Assembly (NCBI GenBank): GCA_020354625.1
Contig: CP070651.1
Span: 4,075,852 to 4,139,851 of the forward strand
Reading direction: 5' to 3'
Source of the DNA: Trueperaceae bacterium
Lineage (GTDB): Bacteria; Deinococcota; Deinococci; Deinococcales; Trueperaceae
DNA length: 64,000 nt
This document shows positions 1 through 8,915 of this stretch, piece after piece. The notes under the pieces were generated by a model. That model was not told the DNA's origin. It ran no database searches and saw nothing but the letters and a program-made list of their open reading frames with translations. Position 1 is the first letter of the stretch. The number at the start of each line of letters is the position of its first letter. The position numbers and the translations under genes were made by a program.

Positions 1-505
1 GTAAGGGCCCTGTCAGCCAGGATTCTCGCGTGGCGTCGAACCGAGAAAGTGTAGCGGTGTCTGTCTCGCTTGGTCGGGGTCTTCTGTATGGCCCCGAAGC
101 CCTTGTGGCGTTGGTATCGCCGGGCCAGTCAGCCTCATGTAAGACAGTTGCTATGATCGCTGGGTATCCTGAACCGGCCGCTGGTGTTTAGAACTTTGAG
201 GTACGATGGTGTCGAGGAATGAAACGTGTGGACACGGTCAAGCGTCTCTTGGCCGTTTTCGTTGAGGGGTTCTTATTAGGAGGGGCAAATGTGCCAACCG
301 AAAAAGCAGATCGCTCGTGGTGCCGCCGAACCGTTCGGTCGGCCAAGGGTGTTTGGGGCGGAGCGAGTCGGAAATCGATGTGGTTAAGGAGAGTTGCCCA
401 GCGTGAAGGAACCGGTGCCACCTCGATAAAGTGCGCACGGAGACGGGGTTGGCAGGCGATCGTGGCCCTGTGGCGATCGACCCGGCTACCCTGTCTGGGG
501 GCTTC
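1..505. other. No recognised gene in the first 500 bases
   Basis: I find no convincing protein or RNA gene here. Open frames exist on both strands but their translations are rich in Arg, Trp and Ser and resemble no family. A TGCTATGAT extended -10-like sequence lies near 148-156, so an untranslated transcript running toward 520 is possible. A short inverted repeat (TCGGGG/CCCCGA, about 75-97) lacks a T-tract. I looked for RNase P RNA, tmRNA and SRP RNA hallmark motifs and did not see them. Confidence 0.5.
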
Positions 506-521
506 TGGTAGACTCGTGTGT
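506..521 (+). promoter_or_regulatory. Extended -10 leaderless promoter
   Basis: TG-G-TAGACT lies at 506-514, followed by seven bases and then an ATG at 522. This TGN-TANNNT plus about 7 arrangement recurs at several genes in the window and places the transcription start at or next to the start codon. No clear -35 is visible. It would serve the small ORF at 522 and the overlapping gene at 632. Confidence 0.5.
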
Positions 522-632
522 ATGAAGGTAGCTGACACCCTCTGTTTACAAGTGGTGGGAGGATCGCAACAAAAAAGTGATCGCTGGGGTAGTTTCTACG
601 CCTCGAAGTTCGAAATGAGCGAGGTTGCTTGA
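522..632 (+). CDS. Small leaderless ORF coupled to the next gene (36 aa)
   Basis: This 36-codon frame starts with ATG seven bases after an extended -10 (TGGTAGACT), so it would be translated from a leaderless mRNA. Its TGA overlaps the ATG of the following gene as TGATG, the geometry of translational coupling. The peptide (begins MKVADTLCLQVVGG) has no recognisable domain or membrane segment. It may be a regulatory upstream ORF whose translation feeds ribosomes to the gene at 632, or simply the position from which that transcript starts. Coding status rests only on the promoter and overlap. Confidence 0.35.
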   Translation: MKVADTLCLQVVGGSQQKSDRWGSFYASKFEMSEVA

Positions 633-2002
633 TGGCTGGCGAGTTCAGATATCCCCTTACCCGCATCTGTCTTCGAACGGGTCAGCTTACCTTGCCCCAG
701 AAGCTCCTTGAGCTATTTCCGGAACACGGGGCGGTGACCGCTATCGACAGCGAGTTGGATAAGGAGTTCGAGCTCGTTGTAAGTGGGCCGCGCACCGTGG
801 CCGGCTTTGCGGGGTTTTTTGAAGCGCATCGACTCGAAGTCAACGACGAGCTTCTGATACGTCCCTTGGATGATGGCCGCTATGCCGTCACGGCACTAGC
901 CCGACCGAAGAAGCTGGATTATGCGGATCCCACAACCGTAGAGGAGCTACTCGATACGATCTATCAGATGGTTACGCCGATGACCGAGGCTGAGATTCGT
1001 GCGCTCAATCCCGATCTCCCTGACGAGTTCGATCTGAGTGGGGCGTTGGTTGCGGATCGACGGTTCATCATTCATGAGGGTCGCTGGCAACCCGTGGAGA
1101 AGGTCGCTCGGCTAGCCGAGCATGAGGGGCGAGAGGATGGGGAGGAAGTTGAAGGGCCCAGGCGAGTCACCGTTACTCCCTATCCACGCCGGGTTCTGTT
1201 CCCTGGTGAATCGGCCTTGAACTCCGAGATGGAGTCGGGTGATCGAACGTTTCAAAACAGGGCCAGAGAGTCCCTTCTCCGCTTCGGATTTCAGGTTCAG
1301 GGTCTCCCACATGGGCAGCTGCTGGCACGTGCGGATCTCGGTCGAAAGCACTACAGCGTACTCGTGCATGTGCTTTCAGAGGAGAAGATCGACTGGGCGG
1401 CGCTGTTGTCTAGGCGTCGCGAGACAGCAGCTACGTATTTGGCGGTTTTTGGTGACTATCGGGACCTTCATCGTCTCAGTGCCCCCGCCGAGCTCGCTCG
1501 TGCAACTCTCTGGTCATGGGACGCGATATCGAGGGCAGAAGAGCTGACCCAAACGGTCGTGATTACCTGCTTCGACCTCGAGCCTCACTTCGAGAACGAT
1601 GGACTTTATGAGCAAGGGCTTGAACGATTTGAGCGCACCATCGAGCAACGGGTGGCAGAGCGGGGCATATTTTCGGCTGTACTGACCCGCCTAGCCGGTA
1701 TCAGGTCTTCAACCATCTTTGTGCTCGAAGATGTCGTGCTCGATAACGATATCCCGAGGGATCAAGTCGTACACGTCCTCGAACAACTCGCGCAGCCACC
1801 GTTCCACATGGTCGTCAAAGTCGATAGCGGTGAGTTCTGTCTGCGCTCCAACGTACCTGACGCGCTGCTCACCCTTTCTGAATATGCGCTCTCGCTACGG
1901 GAGCAACTGCCGCTTCGAAATAGGCCGCGCGTCAAAGCCTTGCCGGAGCCCGAAGCAGATTCCGATACCTCTGAAGCGATCGATGCGGACACTTCACGGT
2001 AG
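632..2002 (+). CDS. Unrecognised protein with a B3/AbrB-like N-terminal part
   Basis: A 456-residue protein I cannot assign. The first ~95 residues (GQLTLPQKLLELFP, then a pattern ending in VNDELLIRPL) look like a small beta-barrel DNA-binding fold of the SpoVT/AbrB or B3 type, but this is inference from pattern only. Residues ~95-200 are a charged linker. The part from about 205 to 430 alternates hydrophobic strands and helices (RFGFQVQGLPHG near the start) and is vaguely reminiscent of restriction-endonuclease-like folds; no catalytic motif is secure. The tail is acidic. A TTG lies directly before the chosen ATG. It overlaps the small ORF upstream by one base, and no neighbour hints at a pathway. 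Restriction-like or regulatory DNA binding are guesses. Confidence 0.75.
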   Translation: MAGEFRYPLTRICLRTGQLTLPQKLLELFPEHGAVTAIDSELDKEFELVVSGPRTVAGFAGFFEAHRLEVNDELLIRPLDDGRYAVTALARPKKLDYADPTTVEELLDTIYQMVTPMTEAEIRALNPDLPDEFDLSGALVADRRFIIHEGRWQPVEKVARLAEHEGREDGEEVEGPRRVTVTPYPRRVLFPGESALNSEMESGDRTFQNRARESLLRFGFQVQGLPHGQLLARADLGRKHYSVLVHVLSEEKIDWAALLSRRRETAATYLAVFGDYRDLHRLSAPAELARATLWSWDAISRAEELTQTVVITCFDLEPHFENDGLYEQGLERFERTIEQRVAERGIFSAVLTRLAGIRSSTIFVLEDVVLDNDIPRDQVVHVLEQLAQPPFHMVVKVDSGEFCLRSNVPDALLTLSEYALSLREQLPLRNRPRVKALPEPEADSDTSEAIDADTSR

Positions 2003-2015
2003 CCGCCCCCGCTGA

Positions 2016-5000
2016 TCAGGCGGTTTCTCGGTTTTTCGAGCCCTGTTGGTTCGCGTGGAGTTCTTGGACGCTGGCGATCGTAAGAGGCTTTTCCTTCACC
2101 GCGGCGATGGCCTTGAGCGCCCACTCGGCTGCTTGGCGTGAGGTCAGGTAAGGGAGCCCGTGCTCTAGCGCCCGCCGTAGTTCCTGAGTGCCGGCCGTAT
2201 CGACGAGTAGCTGATATTCTGGTGTCGCGCCACTTTTTGGATGTCGCGTTACGTTGAAGCCGAGAGATGTAAACTCGCGGTCGAGCTCTTGCAAGTCCTC
2301 TCCGATCAGGAGTACGTTGCCGTGCGTAGGGAGTGGTGCATTGGCACCCTCTTGCGCTTTGTAGTAAGCCAGATAGGCATCTTTTGCGATGCCCATGCTC
2401 TCACCGGTGGATCTCATCTCCGGGCCGAGTACCGGCAAGAGGTCTCTGAACTTCAAAAAGGGCAGGACTACCTCTTTGACACTGTAAAAGTCTGGTATCG
2501 GGGTTTCGGTGAATCCCAGCTCTTGCAGCGTTCGACCCGCCGAGATGAGCGCAGCGTACTTGGCCAGGGGGTGGCCGATCGCTTTGGAGAGATAAGGGAT
2601 GGTCCGGCTAGCACGAGGGTTGGCTTCGATCACAAAGACCTGCTCGCCTCGAACGATGAATTGGATGTTGATAAGCCCGCGTACTCCGATAGCCTGTGCC
2701 AGCAACACGCTGTAACGTTTGATCGTGTCGATGACGTCGGCTCCGAGGCTTGCCGGCGGGGTGATGCACGCGCTATCACCCGAGTGGATGCCGGCTGCCT
2801 CGATATGCTCCATGAGGCCAGCCACGACCGTCGTTTCACCATCTGAAATCGCATCGACATCGATCTCCTTGGCATCGGCGAGGAACTCATCGAGTAGGAT
2901 GCTCGGTCGTTCCGGTAGCTGCGAATAGACGTCTTCGAGATACGCTTCGAGCTCTGCTTCGCTGTGTACGATCATCATCGCCCTCCCCCCCAGCACGTAA
3001 CTAGGACGTACCATCATGGGGTAGCCGATCTCCCGAGCCAGGTCGATCGCCTCTGCAGGGCTTTTTGCCGTGGTGCCTCGGGGTTGTGGAACCCCTAACT
3101 CCTGACAGAGCTGGTGGAAACGATCCCGGTCTTCTGCAAAGTGGATGGCTTCGGCAGATGTTCCCCAGATCGGTACGCCCGCTTCAGAGAGGGCCTTGGC
3201 AAGTTTGAGAGGCGTCTGTCCACCGAGCTGTAGGATTATGCCGATCGGTTTCTCGCGGTCGACGATGTTGAGTACATCCTCGAACGTCAGTGGTTCGAAA
3301 TAGAGCCTGTCGGCCGTATCGTAATCGGTGCTGACGGTCTCGGGATTGGAGTTGACCATGATGGTTTCGAAGCCGGCATCGCGCAACGCCCAGACCGCAT
3401 GCACCGTTGCGTAATCGAACTCTACGCCCTGTCCGATTCGATTAGGCCCAGAGCCGAGAATGACGACGCGCTCCTTCAGGGTCGTTTTTACTTCGTCCTC
3501 CCACTCATAGGTACTGTAGTGATACGGCGTGTAGGCTTCAAACTCGGCGGCACAGGTGTCGACGGTTTTGTAGACAGGTGCCCCACCTCGCTTTAACCTC
3601 AGCCTTCTGAGTTCTCGGTCGTCCGTCCCCGTTAATCTGGCCAACTCCCCGTCACTAAAGCCGATTCGCTTGATCTCTCGCCACAACTCCCAATTCCACT
3701 CCGTCGGGTCGGGTAGAGATCGAATTTCCTGTTCTACCTGTACGATTTCTCGAAGCTGTGCCAAGAACCACAGGTCGACCATCGTCTTTTCATAAAGATA
3801 CTGTGCACTCCGTCCACGGCGAAGGAGTTCCATCATTACAGGTAACCGCAATGGGTTCGGGTAGAGTTTCGACTCGAGCTCGCTCACACTCATACCCTCG
3901 GTTTCGCTGCGCACATCTAGTTCGAGCGAACGTAGCGCTTTCAGCAGAGATTCTTTGAAGGTTCTTCCGATGGCCATGACCTCGCCCACACTGTGCATTT
4001 GCGTTCCGAGCGTATCGGAAGCGCTGACAAATTTCTCAAATGCGAAACGGGGCAGCTTGGTCACCACATAATCGATCGAGGGCTCGAAAGCCGCTTTGGT
4101 CTCTTTGGTGATGTCGTTGGGCAGCTCATCTAAGTGATATCCAACGGCGAGGAGGGCCGCGATCTTGGCTATCGGGTAACCCGTTGCTTTTGAAGCGAGC
4201 GCACTCGAGCGCGATACGCGGGGGTTCATTTCGATCACCATCACCTCGCCATTGTGCGGGTTGACTGCGAATTGAATGTTGCTCCCCCCCGTGTCGACCC
4301 CGATTTCGCGAATGATCATGATGGCGTAATCCCGGAGCCGCTGATACTCCTTGTCGGAGAGCGTTTGTGCTGGGGCCACGGTGATCGAGTCACCTGTGTG
4401 CACGCCCATCGGATCGACATTTTCGATCGAGCAGATGATTACGACCGTGTCGTTATGGTCGCGCATGACTTCGAGTTCGTACTCTTTCCACCCCAACACC
4501 GATTGTTCGATCAGCACGGTGTGGACGGGTGAATCGTGTAGCCCTTGGCGCACGATTCTCGAGAAGTCGGCTTCGTTGTAAGCTACACCGCCCCCACTCC
4601 CCCCAAGCGTGTAACTGGGCCGGATGATGGCTGGGTAGCCGATGGTCTCCACGAAGACGAATGCTTCTTCGAGGCTATCGACAAGTTTACCTGCTGGGGT
4701 GTTAAGACCGATTTTTGCCATGGCCTGCTGGAATAGTTGGCGATCCTCGCCTTTTTGAATGGCGTCGTAGTTGGCTCCGATGAGCTCGACCCCATAACGG
4801 TCGAGCACACCGCTCTCAAAGAGTCCCTTGGCCAAGTTCAGAGCCGTCTGGCCTCCTAAGGTCGGCAGCAGAGCGTCAGGCCGTTCCCGCTCGATCACCT
4901 TTATCGCGAATTCCTCCGACAACGGCTCGAGATAGGTTCGGTCGGCGATTTCCGGATCGGTCATAATGGTGGCTGGGTTCGAGTTGATGAGGACGACCCG

Positions 5001-5126
5001 GTATCCTGCGCCGCGCAAAGCTTTGCAGGCTTGGGTTCCTGAGTAGTCGAACTCGGCAGCCTGGCCGATGACGATGGGGCCGGAGCCGAGAATCAAGATC
5101 TTCTTTATGTCTTCACGTTTGGGCAT
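2016..5126 (-). CDS. carB: Carbamoyl-phosphate synthase large subunit
   Basis: CarB makes carbamoyl phosphate from bicarbonate, ammonia delivered by CarA and two ATP, feeding pyrimidine and arginine synthesis. The 1036-residue protein has the expected tandem architecture: two homologous ATP-grasp synthetase halves, opening with [19 protein letters not shown] near residue 13 and [16 protein letters not shown] about midway, then a C-terminal MGS-like allosteric domain. The frame extends 37 codons further upstream, but MPKREDIKK is the family start and is preceded by GGGGTGA; the extension would also cross the likely promoter. carA is not in this window. The arg genes at 35-38 kb use the same product. 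Convergent with the gene at 632, leaving only 13 bases between stops. Confidence 0.97.
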   Translation of the reverse strand: MPKREDIKKILILGSGPIVIGQAAEFDYSGTQACKALRGAGYRVVLINSNPATIMTDPEIADRTYLEPLSEEFAIKVIERERPDALLPTLGGQTALNLAKGLFESGVLDRYGVELIGANYDAIQKGEDRQLFQQAMAKIGLNTPAGKLVDSLEEAFVFVETIGYPAIIRPSYTLGGSGGGVAYNEADFSRIVRQGLHDSPVHTVLIEQSVLGWKEYELEVMRDHNDTVVIICSIENVDPMGVHTGDSITVAPAQTLSDKEYQRLRDYAIMIIREIGVDTGGSNIQFAVNPHNGEVMVIEMNPRVSRSSALASKATGYPIAKIAALLAVGYHLDELPNDITKETKAAFEPSIDYVVTKLPRFAFEKFVSASDTLGTQMHSVGEVMAIGRTFKESLLKALRSLELDVRSETEGMSVSELESKLYPNPLRLPVMMELLRRGRSAQYLYEKTMVDLWFLAQLREIVQVEQEIRSLPDPTEWNWELWREIKRIGFSDGELARLTGTDDRELRRLRLKRGGAPVYKTVDTCAAEFEAYTPYHYSTYEWEDEVKTTLKERVVILGSGPNRIGQGVEFDYATVHAVWALRDAGFETIMVNSNPETVSTDYDTADRLYFEPLTFEDVLNIVDREKPIGIILQLGGQTPLKLAKALSEAGVPIWGTSAEAIHFAEDRDRFHQLCQELGVPQPRGTTAKSPAEAIDLAREIGYPMMVRPSYVLGGRAMMIVHSEAELEAYLEDVYSQLPERPSILLDEFLADAKEIDVDAISDGETTVVAGLMEHIEAAGIHSGDSACITPPASLGADVIDTIKRYSVLLAQAIGVRGLINIQFIVRGEQVFVIEANPRASRTIPYLSKAIGHPLAKYAALISAGRTLQELGFTETPIPDFYSVKEVVLPFLKFRDLLPVLGPEMRSTGESMGIAKDAYLAYYKAQEGANAPLPTHGNVLLIGEDLQELDREFTSLGFNVTRHPKSGATPEYQLLVDTAGTQELRRALEHGLPYLTSRQAAEWALKAIAAVKEKPLTIASVQELHANQQGSKNRETA

Positions 5127-5211
5127 CGTTTCACCCCGGGTTACGTAGCCCATTAGGTCCCTGGCGGATTGCAGTCCGCTCGGGCCGCAGGGCGTATCGA
5201 AGGGGAGTGTA
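5127..5211 (-). promoter_or_regulatory. carB promoter and structured 5' leader
   Basis: An extended -10 (TGA-TACACT, with TACACT at 5206-5211) would start a leader of about 70 bases. The leader contains a two-part stem: outer CCCTG/CAGGG (5159-5163 with 5188-5192) and inner GCGGA/TCCGC (5164-5168 with 5175-5179). The PyrR binding-loop consensus was not recognised. Regulatory meaning is inference. Confidence 0.4.
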
Positions 5212-5339
5212 TCACGCAGCCGATAGGCATAGGTCATGCTTCGGCGATTCGATGAACGGTATTCTATTCGATGCTGTGAGATGGTTTGTTTACAAGGCGT
5301 CTCGGTTTAAGGGGTTGATGGATGGGGTGCTTCGAGACG

Positions 5340-5564
5340 TTACGAGTCGAGTATGAAACCCTCACCATCGACTTCGATGTGGTCGCCGCGTCGGAGTTTG
5401 CGCTTTCGGCGTGTCTCTACCTTGCCGTTGACACGGACAGATCCTCCTTGGATCAGGTGCTTCGCCTGTCCGCCACTTTCGGCCAGACCGGAACGCTTCA
5501 AGGCCTCACTGAGCGTCATGTAGGTTTCGTCTTCCCTGCGCTTTACAGTGTTCTTCTGACTCAT
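5340..5564 (-). CDS. S4-domain RNA-binding protein, YaaA/RlbA-like
   Basis: A 74-residue basic protein consisting almost wholly of an S4 RNA-binding domain: LSEALKRSGLAESGGQAKHL, then a strand-turn VRVNGKVETRRKRKLRRGD and a short HIEVDGEGF end. Stand-alone S4 proteins of this size (YaaA of Bacillus, ribosome-associated YbcJ/RlbA relatives) bind rRNA or tRNA; which RNA is unknown here. The frame continues upstream but homology begins at the ATG at 5564; a second ATG (MTLSEAL, 5519) is also possible. It follows pheA on the same strand after 65 bases and might be read from the pheA transcript. Confidence 0.85.
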   Translation of the reverse strand: MSQKNTVKRREDETYMTLSEALKRSGLAESGGQAKHLIQGGSVRVNGKVETRRKRKLRRGDHIEVDGEGFILDS

Positions 5565-5629
5565 GTTCGGGAGCCACAAGCAGGTTTGTTCGGTCCGTTT
5601 TTCATCGCAATCAGACTTCCGGGGAGGGG

Positions 5630-6475
5630 TTACTCCAGATCGAGGAGCTCGGGTGCGCTCGGATAAGAACCCAAGTACTTCACAAAGGCAGCTTTGCGCA
5701 TAAGACCCGTCACCGCCTTGGAGACGTGGGCATCGAGGATGTGACCCTCGATATCGATATAAAAGATATAGCTCCACGGCCTGTCACGCCGGGGTCGAGA
5801 CTCGAGCTTGGTCATGTTGATCCCGTTCTTCGGGAACTCTTCTAGGCAAGAGACTAGGCTGCCCGGTTTGTGGCGCGTTGCCAGCACGAAGCTGGTCTTG
5901 TTGTTCTCACTGGTCTTTTCGGCTTCTTCGTGGCCGAGGACGAAGAAGCGGGTGAAATTGTGCTCCATGTCTTCGATATGTTCTGCGATGACCTCGAGGC
6001 CGTAGGCTTCGGCGGCGCGCCTGCTGGCGATGGCAGCCTGACCGTCTGTGCCATTTTCGGCCAGGAGTTTGGCAGCTCCGGCGGTGTCGAAATCGGTAAC
6101 CGCCTGTAAGTGGTGTTTGCGAATGAACTTCTGGCACTGGGCCAGCGCCTGCGGGTGGCTGTACACGCGCCTTACCTTGTCGAGCGTGACACCCGGTTTG
6201 ACGAGCAGGTTGTGGTGAACGCGGACGATCTGCTCGCCGACAACGTGTAACACCGAGTCGGTGAGCAGGTCGTAGGTCTGGTTGATCGAGCCGGCCAAGC
6301 TGTTTTCGACCGGTAGACAGGCGTGTGTGCACTCCCCTTTGACGGTGGCTTGGAAGGCTTCTTCGAAGCTGGGAAACCCGATCGCCTCACTATCTTTGGC
6401 GAACTGGAGAACCGCCGTCTCGCTGAAGGCTCCGGGGAGACCTTGATAGGCGATACGCTTACGTGGTGCTGTCAT
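5630..6475 (-). CDS. pheA: Prephenate dehydratase
   Basis: Converts prephenate to phenylpyruvate, the committed step to phenylalanine. The 281-residue monofunctional enzyme has the prephenate dehydratase domain (IAYQGLPGAFSE at the start, the catalytic-site motif NFTRFFVLG around residue 190) followed by a C-terminal ACT domain with ESRP, the usual phenylalanine feedback site. No chorismate mutase domain is fused. The ATG at 6475 sits seven bases downstream of TAGACT preceded by TG, so the transcript is probably leaderless; the longer open frame starts inside that promoter and is rejected. Confidence 0.96.
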   Translation of the reverse strand: MTAPRKRIAYQGLPGAFSETAVLQFAKDSEAIGFPSFEEAFQATVKGECTHACLPVENSLAGSINQTYDLLTDSVLHVVGEQIVRVHHNLLVKPGVTLDKVRRVYSHPQALAQCQKFIRKHHLQAVTDFDTAGAAKLLAENGTDGQAAIASRRAAEAYGLEVIAEHIEDMEHNFTRFFVLGHEEAEKTSENNKTSFVLATRHKPGSLVSCLEEFPKNGINMTKLESRPRRDRPWSYIFYIDIEGHILDAHVSKAVTGLMRKAAFVKYLGSYPSAPELLDLE

Positions 6476-6491
6476 GGGGGAGAGTCTATCA
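6476..6491 (-). promoter_or_regulatory. Leaderless pheA promoter
   Basis: Read on the minus strand, TGATAGACT (complement of 6483-6491) is an extended -10 and is followed by seven bases and the pheA ATG. No good -35 is seen at the matching distance. Confidence 0.6.
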
Positions 6492-6550
6492 TCCAGCTTG
6501 CCGCAAAGGTTTCGCACCGATACGGACAACCCCAAACCCCTCACTCCGCT

Positions 6551-8305
6551 CTACTGGGATCGGTCTGGTTGTAATTGGAGCATCTCGATCTCTTCTTTGA
6601 GTGCCTGCATGTTGGTGGCTAGATCTTCTAGCTGTTGTTGTAACGAGTCGAGGCGTTCGAGTTCGCTTCTCACGAAACGAGTATATGGTGCAATGGCCCC
6701 GGTCAGCTTGTCGCCGGCACGAACCAACTCCATATCGAGTTGCTTGCTGATCGTCTCTTCAAGGCCGTCTCGAAGCGCTTGCATCTTGTCGTGCAGCTCC
6801 CGTTTGGCTTGTCGCCGGCGACGGGGGATGACCAGGAGCCCGAGGCCGGCGATGGTGACGCCCGCCACCACCCCTGTGATGTCGATCGCCATACTCGATA
6901 CCAGAGTAAGCGCAGCGGCACCGAGACCCAATCCTCCCACTTGCATGAGACCCGATTGCACCACGGCGTTCTGAAGCTTGTCGGCCAGCCGGATCGCCTC
7001 ATCGCGTTCATCATAGGTGGCGAGAATCTTTTCAGCCTGCTCGCGTAGGCTTTGAATGAGGGCTTGGCGATCGTAGTGAAAGCGCCCGCCGACCTCACCG
7101 ATTACTCGATCTTCGCCGGCCTTTCGGCTTTCGTTGACAAAGCCCATGACATCTTCCCAAAGCTGCAAGTTGCGCTGGATGAACCAGTCGACGACGGCGC
7201 CGACCGCGAGGTCGATGTCTTTATCGGCGTCGCGGATGACACGGTGTTCAAACGATTCTCGTATCCGGTCGGTGTTGAAAAGGCCGAGGAGGTTACGAAG
7301 TCTTACTGTGTCGTCGAAAAAGACCTCGCCCCGCCTTTCGACCTCGAGCAGAACGGTTTTGATACGGGCAAGATAGGCCTGGTACTCACGGTGGATATCG
7401 CGGTCGAACTGATCGCGCTGCCGCTCGATCTCTTCTAGATTTCTGCGGTCGTTCGCCAGCAGGGCGAGCCGTTCTGAGAGCAGGCCTTGGTGGGATCGGG
7501 TGATGTGTTGGGCCACGCCGAGTGGATTGAGCAACTTCAGCTTGAGGCGTTCGTCCTCGGAGAGATGCGTTTCGATATACGCTTCGAGCTCGGGTAAACC
7601 GGTTGCGGCGAGGGCGCTATCGCTCCCGCTCCGGCGGGCTTTGAAGGCCTTTCTAGACATTACCCCAAAGACCTGTGGGGTGAGCCCGAGCGTCTCTCTG
7701 GCGTGTTCTCGGACGAAGCCGAGCACCTGCTCCCGCTCCTGTTCCGTCTCGAGAATATCGAGCTTGTTCACCACCATGGTGATCTTTTTGCCCCAGGCAC
7801 TGATCAGCTTCAGAAAGGTTCGTTCGCTCTCTGTAAAGGGCCGGTCGGCGCTGGTGACGAAGAGGACCAAGTCGGCCCGTGGGATGAACTTTTCGGTTAG
7901 CTCTTGGTGTTTGGCTATCACGGCGTTGGTGCCGGGTGTGTCGACCAGAGCCAGCTCGTGCAGGGCTTGTGAGGGGAAGGTGCGCCGCACCAGGCCGGAG
8001 GTCTCTTCGACGTCCCTGATACTCTCACCGTAGGAAACGATCGTGACCCGGTCTGTGGTTGGCGTGACGCCTTCGGGCATGACTTTTTCGGCGAGTAGGG
8101 CGTTGAGGAGGCTCGACTTACCTCCGTTGTACTCGCCGACAACTACCAACATAAAGATGCCATCGAGGTCCAAAAGCGCGGTTTTGAGGTCCCTCGAGGA
8201 TTCTTCTGAAGTATCGAGGCGACCCAATACCTCGCGTAAGTCGTTGATGAGCAGGCGTTCGCGTGCTACCAGTGCGCGCGTCGTTTCGCGCATCTCGAGG
8301 TTCAT
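6551..8305 (-). CDS. Bacterial dynamin-like GTPase
   Basis: A 584-residue large GTPase. Visible GTPase motifs are the P-loop GEYNGGKS (residues 57-64), a switch DTPGT and NKLD for guanine specificity. After long helical stretches comes a hydrophobic hairpin (about residues 440-478, VGGLGLGAAALTLV and VVAGVTIAGLGLLVI) ending in a basic RRRRQAKR patch, the layout of the membrane-inserting paddle in bacterial dynamin-like proteins, then a C-terminal coiled coil. Such proteins tubulate or fuse membranes and can help repair envelope damage; the exact role here is inferred. Many bacteria encode them in pairs, but only one is present. The ATG at 8305 is seven bases after TATCGT preceded by TGC, so it is probably leaderless. 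Confidence 0.88.
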   Translation of the reverse strand: MNLEMRETTRALVARERLLINDLREVLGRLDTSEESSRDLKTALLDLDGIFMLVVVGEYNGGKSSLLNALLAEKVMPEGVTPTTDRVTIVSYGESIRDVEETSGLVRRTFPSQALHELALVDTPGTNAVIAKHQELTEKFIPRADLVLFVTSADRPFTESERTFLKLISAWGKKITMVVNKLDILETEQEREQVLGFVREHARETLGLTPQVFGVMSRKAFKARRSGSDSALAATGLPELEAYIETHLSEDERLKLKLLNPLGVAQHITRSHQGLLSERLALLANDRRNLEEIERQRDQFDRDIHREYQAYLARIKTVLLEVERRGEVFFDDTVRLRNLLGLFNTDRIRESFEHRVIRDADKDIDLAVGAVVDWFIQRNLQLWEDVMGFVNESRKAGEDRVIGEVGGRFHYDRQALIQSLREQAEKILATYDERDEAIRLADKLQNAVVQSGLMQVGGLGLGAAALTLVSSMAIDITGVVAGVTIAGLGLLVIPRRRRQAKRELHDKMQALRDGLEETISKQLDMELVRAGDKLTGAIAPYTRFVRSELERLDSLQQQLEDLATNMQALKEEIEMLQLQPDRSQ

Positions 8306-8321
8306 ACCTTGCACGATAGCA
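8306..8321 (-). promoter_or_regulatory. Leaderless promoter of the dynamin-like gene
   Basis: On the minus strand TGCTATCGT (complement of 8313-8321) is an extended -10, followed by seven bases and the ATG at 8305. Confidence 0.55.
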
Positions 8322-8370
8322 CGCTGTCGCAATGTGTAGTGGAAGCATTTACAGACAGAAATAGGGCGCC

Positions 8371-8406
8371 TTGAGCCCGCTAGACTTCAGGCGCTACACT
8401 TGCGCC
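8371..8406 (+). promoter_or_regulatory. Promoter of the YbaK-type gene
   Basis: A -35 TTGAGC (8371-8376), an 18-base spacer and a -10 TACACT (8395-8400) end six bases before the ATG at 8407. This is one of the few leaderless promoters here with a recognisable -35. Confidence 0.65.
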
Positions 8407-8904
8407 ATGACGACTGTTTCGACCCTGACCGATAAGGACCTCGCCGCTTTGATCGACCGTCGTAGTATCCCGGCAAAACTCATCTATCCGGGCGTTCCCA
8501 CCCGTACGGTCCCCGCCGCCGCTGACGCGTTGGGGGTGGAGACGTATCAGATCATCAAGAGCCTCGTATTCTTGGTAGATACTGAGCCCGTACTGGTCGT
8601 CGCTGCCGGGGAAGAGCGCCTGTCTTATCGAAGGTTGGCTGATGCCTTTGGTACTTCGAGACGCCGCGTCCAGCTTGCCGGGGCAGATCAAGCGCTCGAG
8701 CTGACCGGTTTCGTGGTCGGATCGATGCCCCCCTTCGGCCATGTTCAAAACTTGCCGACCTATCTCGACCGTACCAGCGTGCATCCGGGTATGGTGGTTT
8801 ATGGTGGTGGGGGGAGCGTCGACGCCATGCTCGAGCTGTCGGTCGAAACGCTCCTCGAAGTGACTTGTGGGCGCTGGTTGCGTTTGACGGAACGTGGGAA
8901 GTGA
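8407..8904 (+). CDS. YbaK/EbsC-type aminoacyl-tRNA deacylase
   Basis: A 165-residue protein of the YbaK/ProX family, which hydrolyses mischarged aminoacyl-tRNA (typically Cys- or Ala-tRNAPro). The conserved pattern AADALGVETYQIIKSLVF, then GEERLSYRRLADAFG and the glycine-rich VGSMPPFGH active-site loop are present; LDRTS follows as the second conserved strand. Substrate specificity cannot be read from the sequence. Start chosen at the ATG six bases after a TACACT -10 (leaderless), not the longer frame upstream. The exported DsbA-like gene follows after 11 bases, so they are probably co-transcribed. Confidence 0.9.
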   Translation: MTTVSTLTDKDLAALIDRRSIPAKLIYPGVPTRTVPAAADALGVETYQIIKSLVFLVDTEPVLVVAAGEERLSYRRLADAFGTSRRRVQLAGADQALELTGFVVGSMPPFGHVQNLPTYLDRTSVHPGMVVYGGGGSVDAMLELSVETLLEVTCGRWLRLTERGK

Positions 8905-8915
8905 GGAAACAACCG

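Noticed and set aside
219..632. 137-codon plus-strand frame covering most of the first 600 bases
   Set aside because: Its first 100 codons translate to a Trp/Arg/Ser-rich sequence without domain or promoter; only the last 36 codons, from 522, have a promoter and a coupling overlap.
5127..5237. Extended carB start 37 codons upstream
   Set aside because: The extension is not conserved and runs across the TACACT promoter element.
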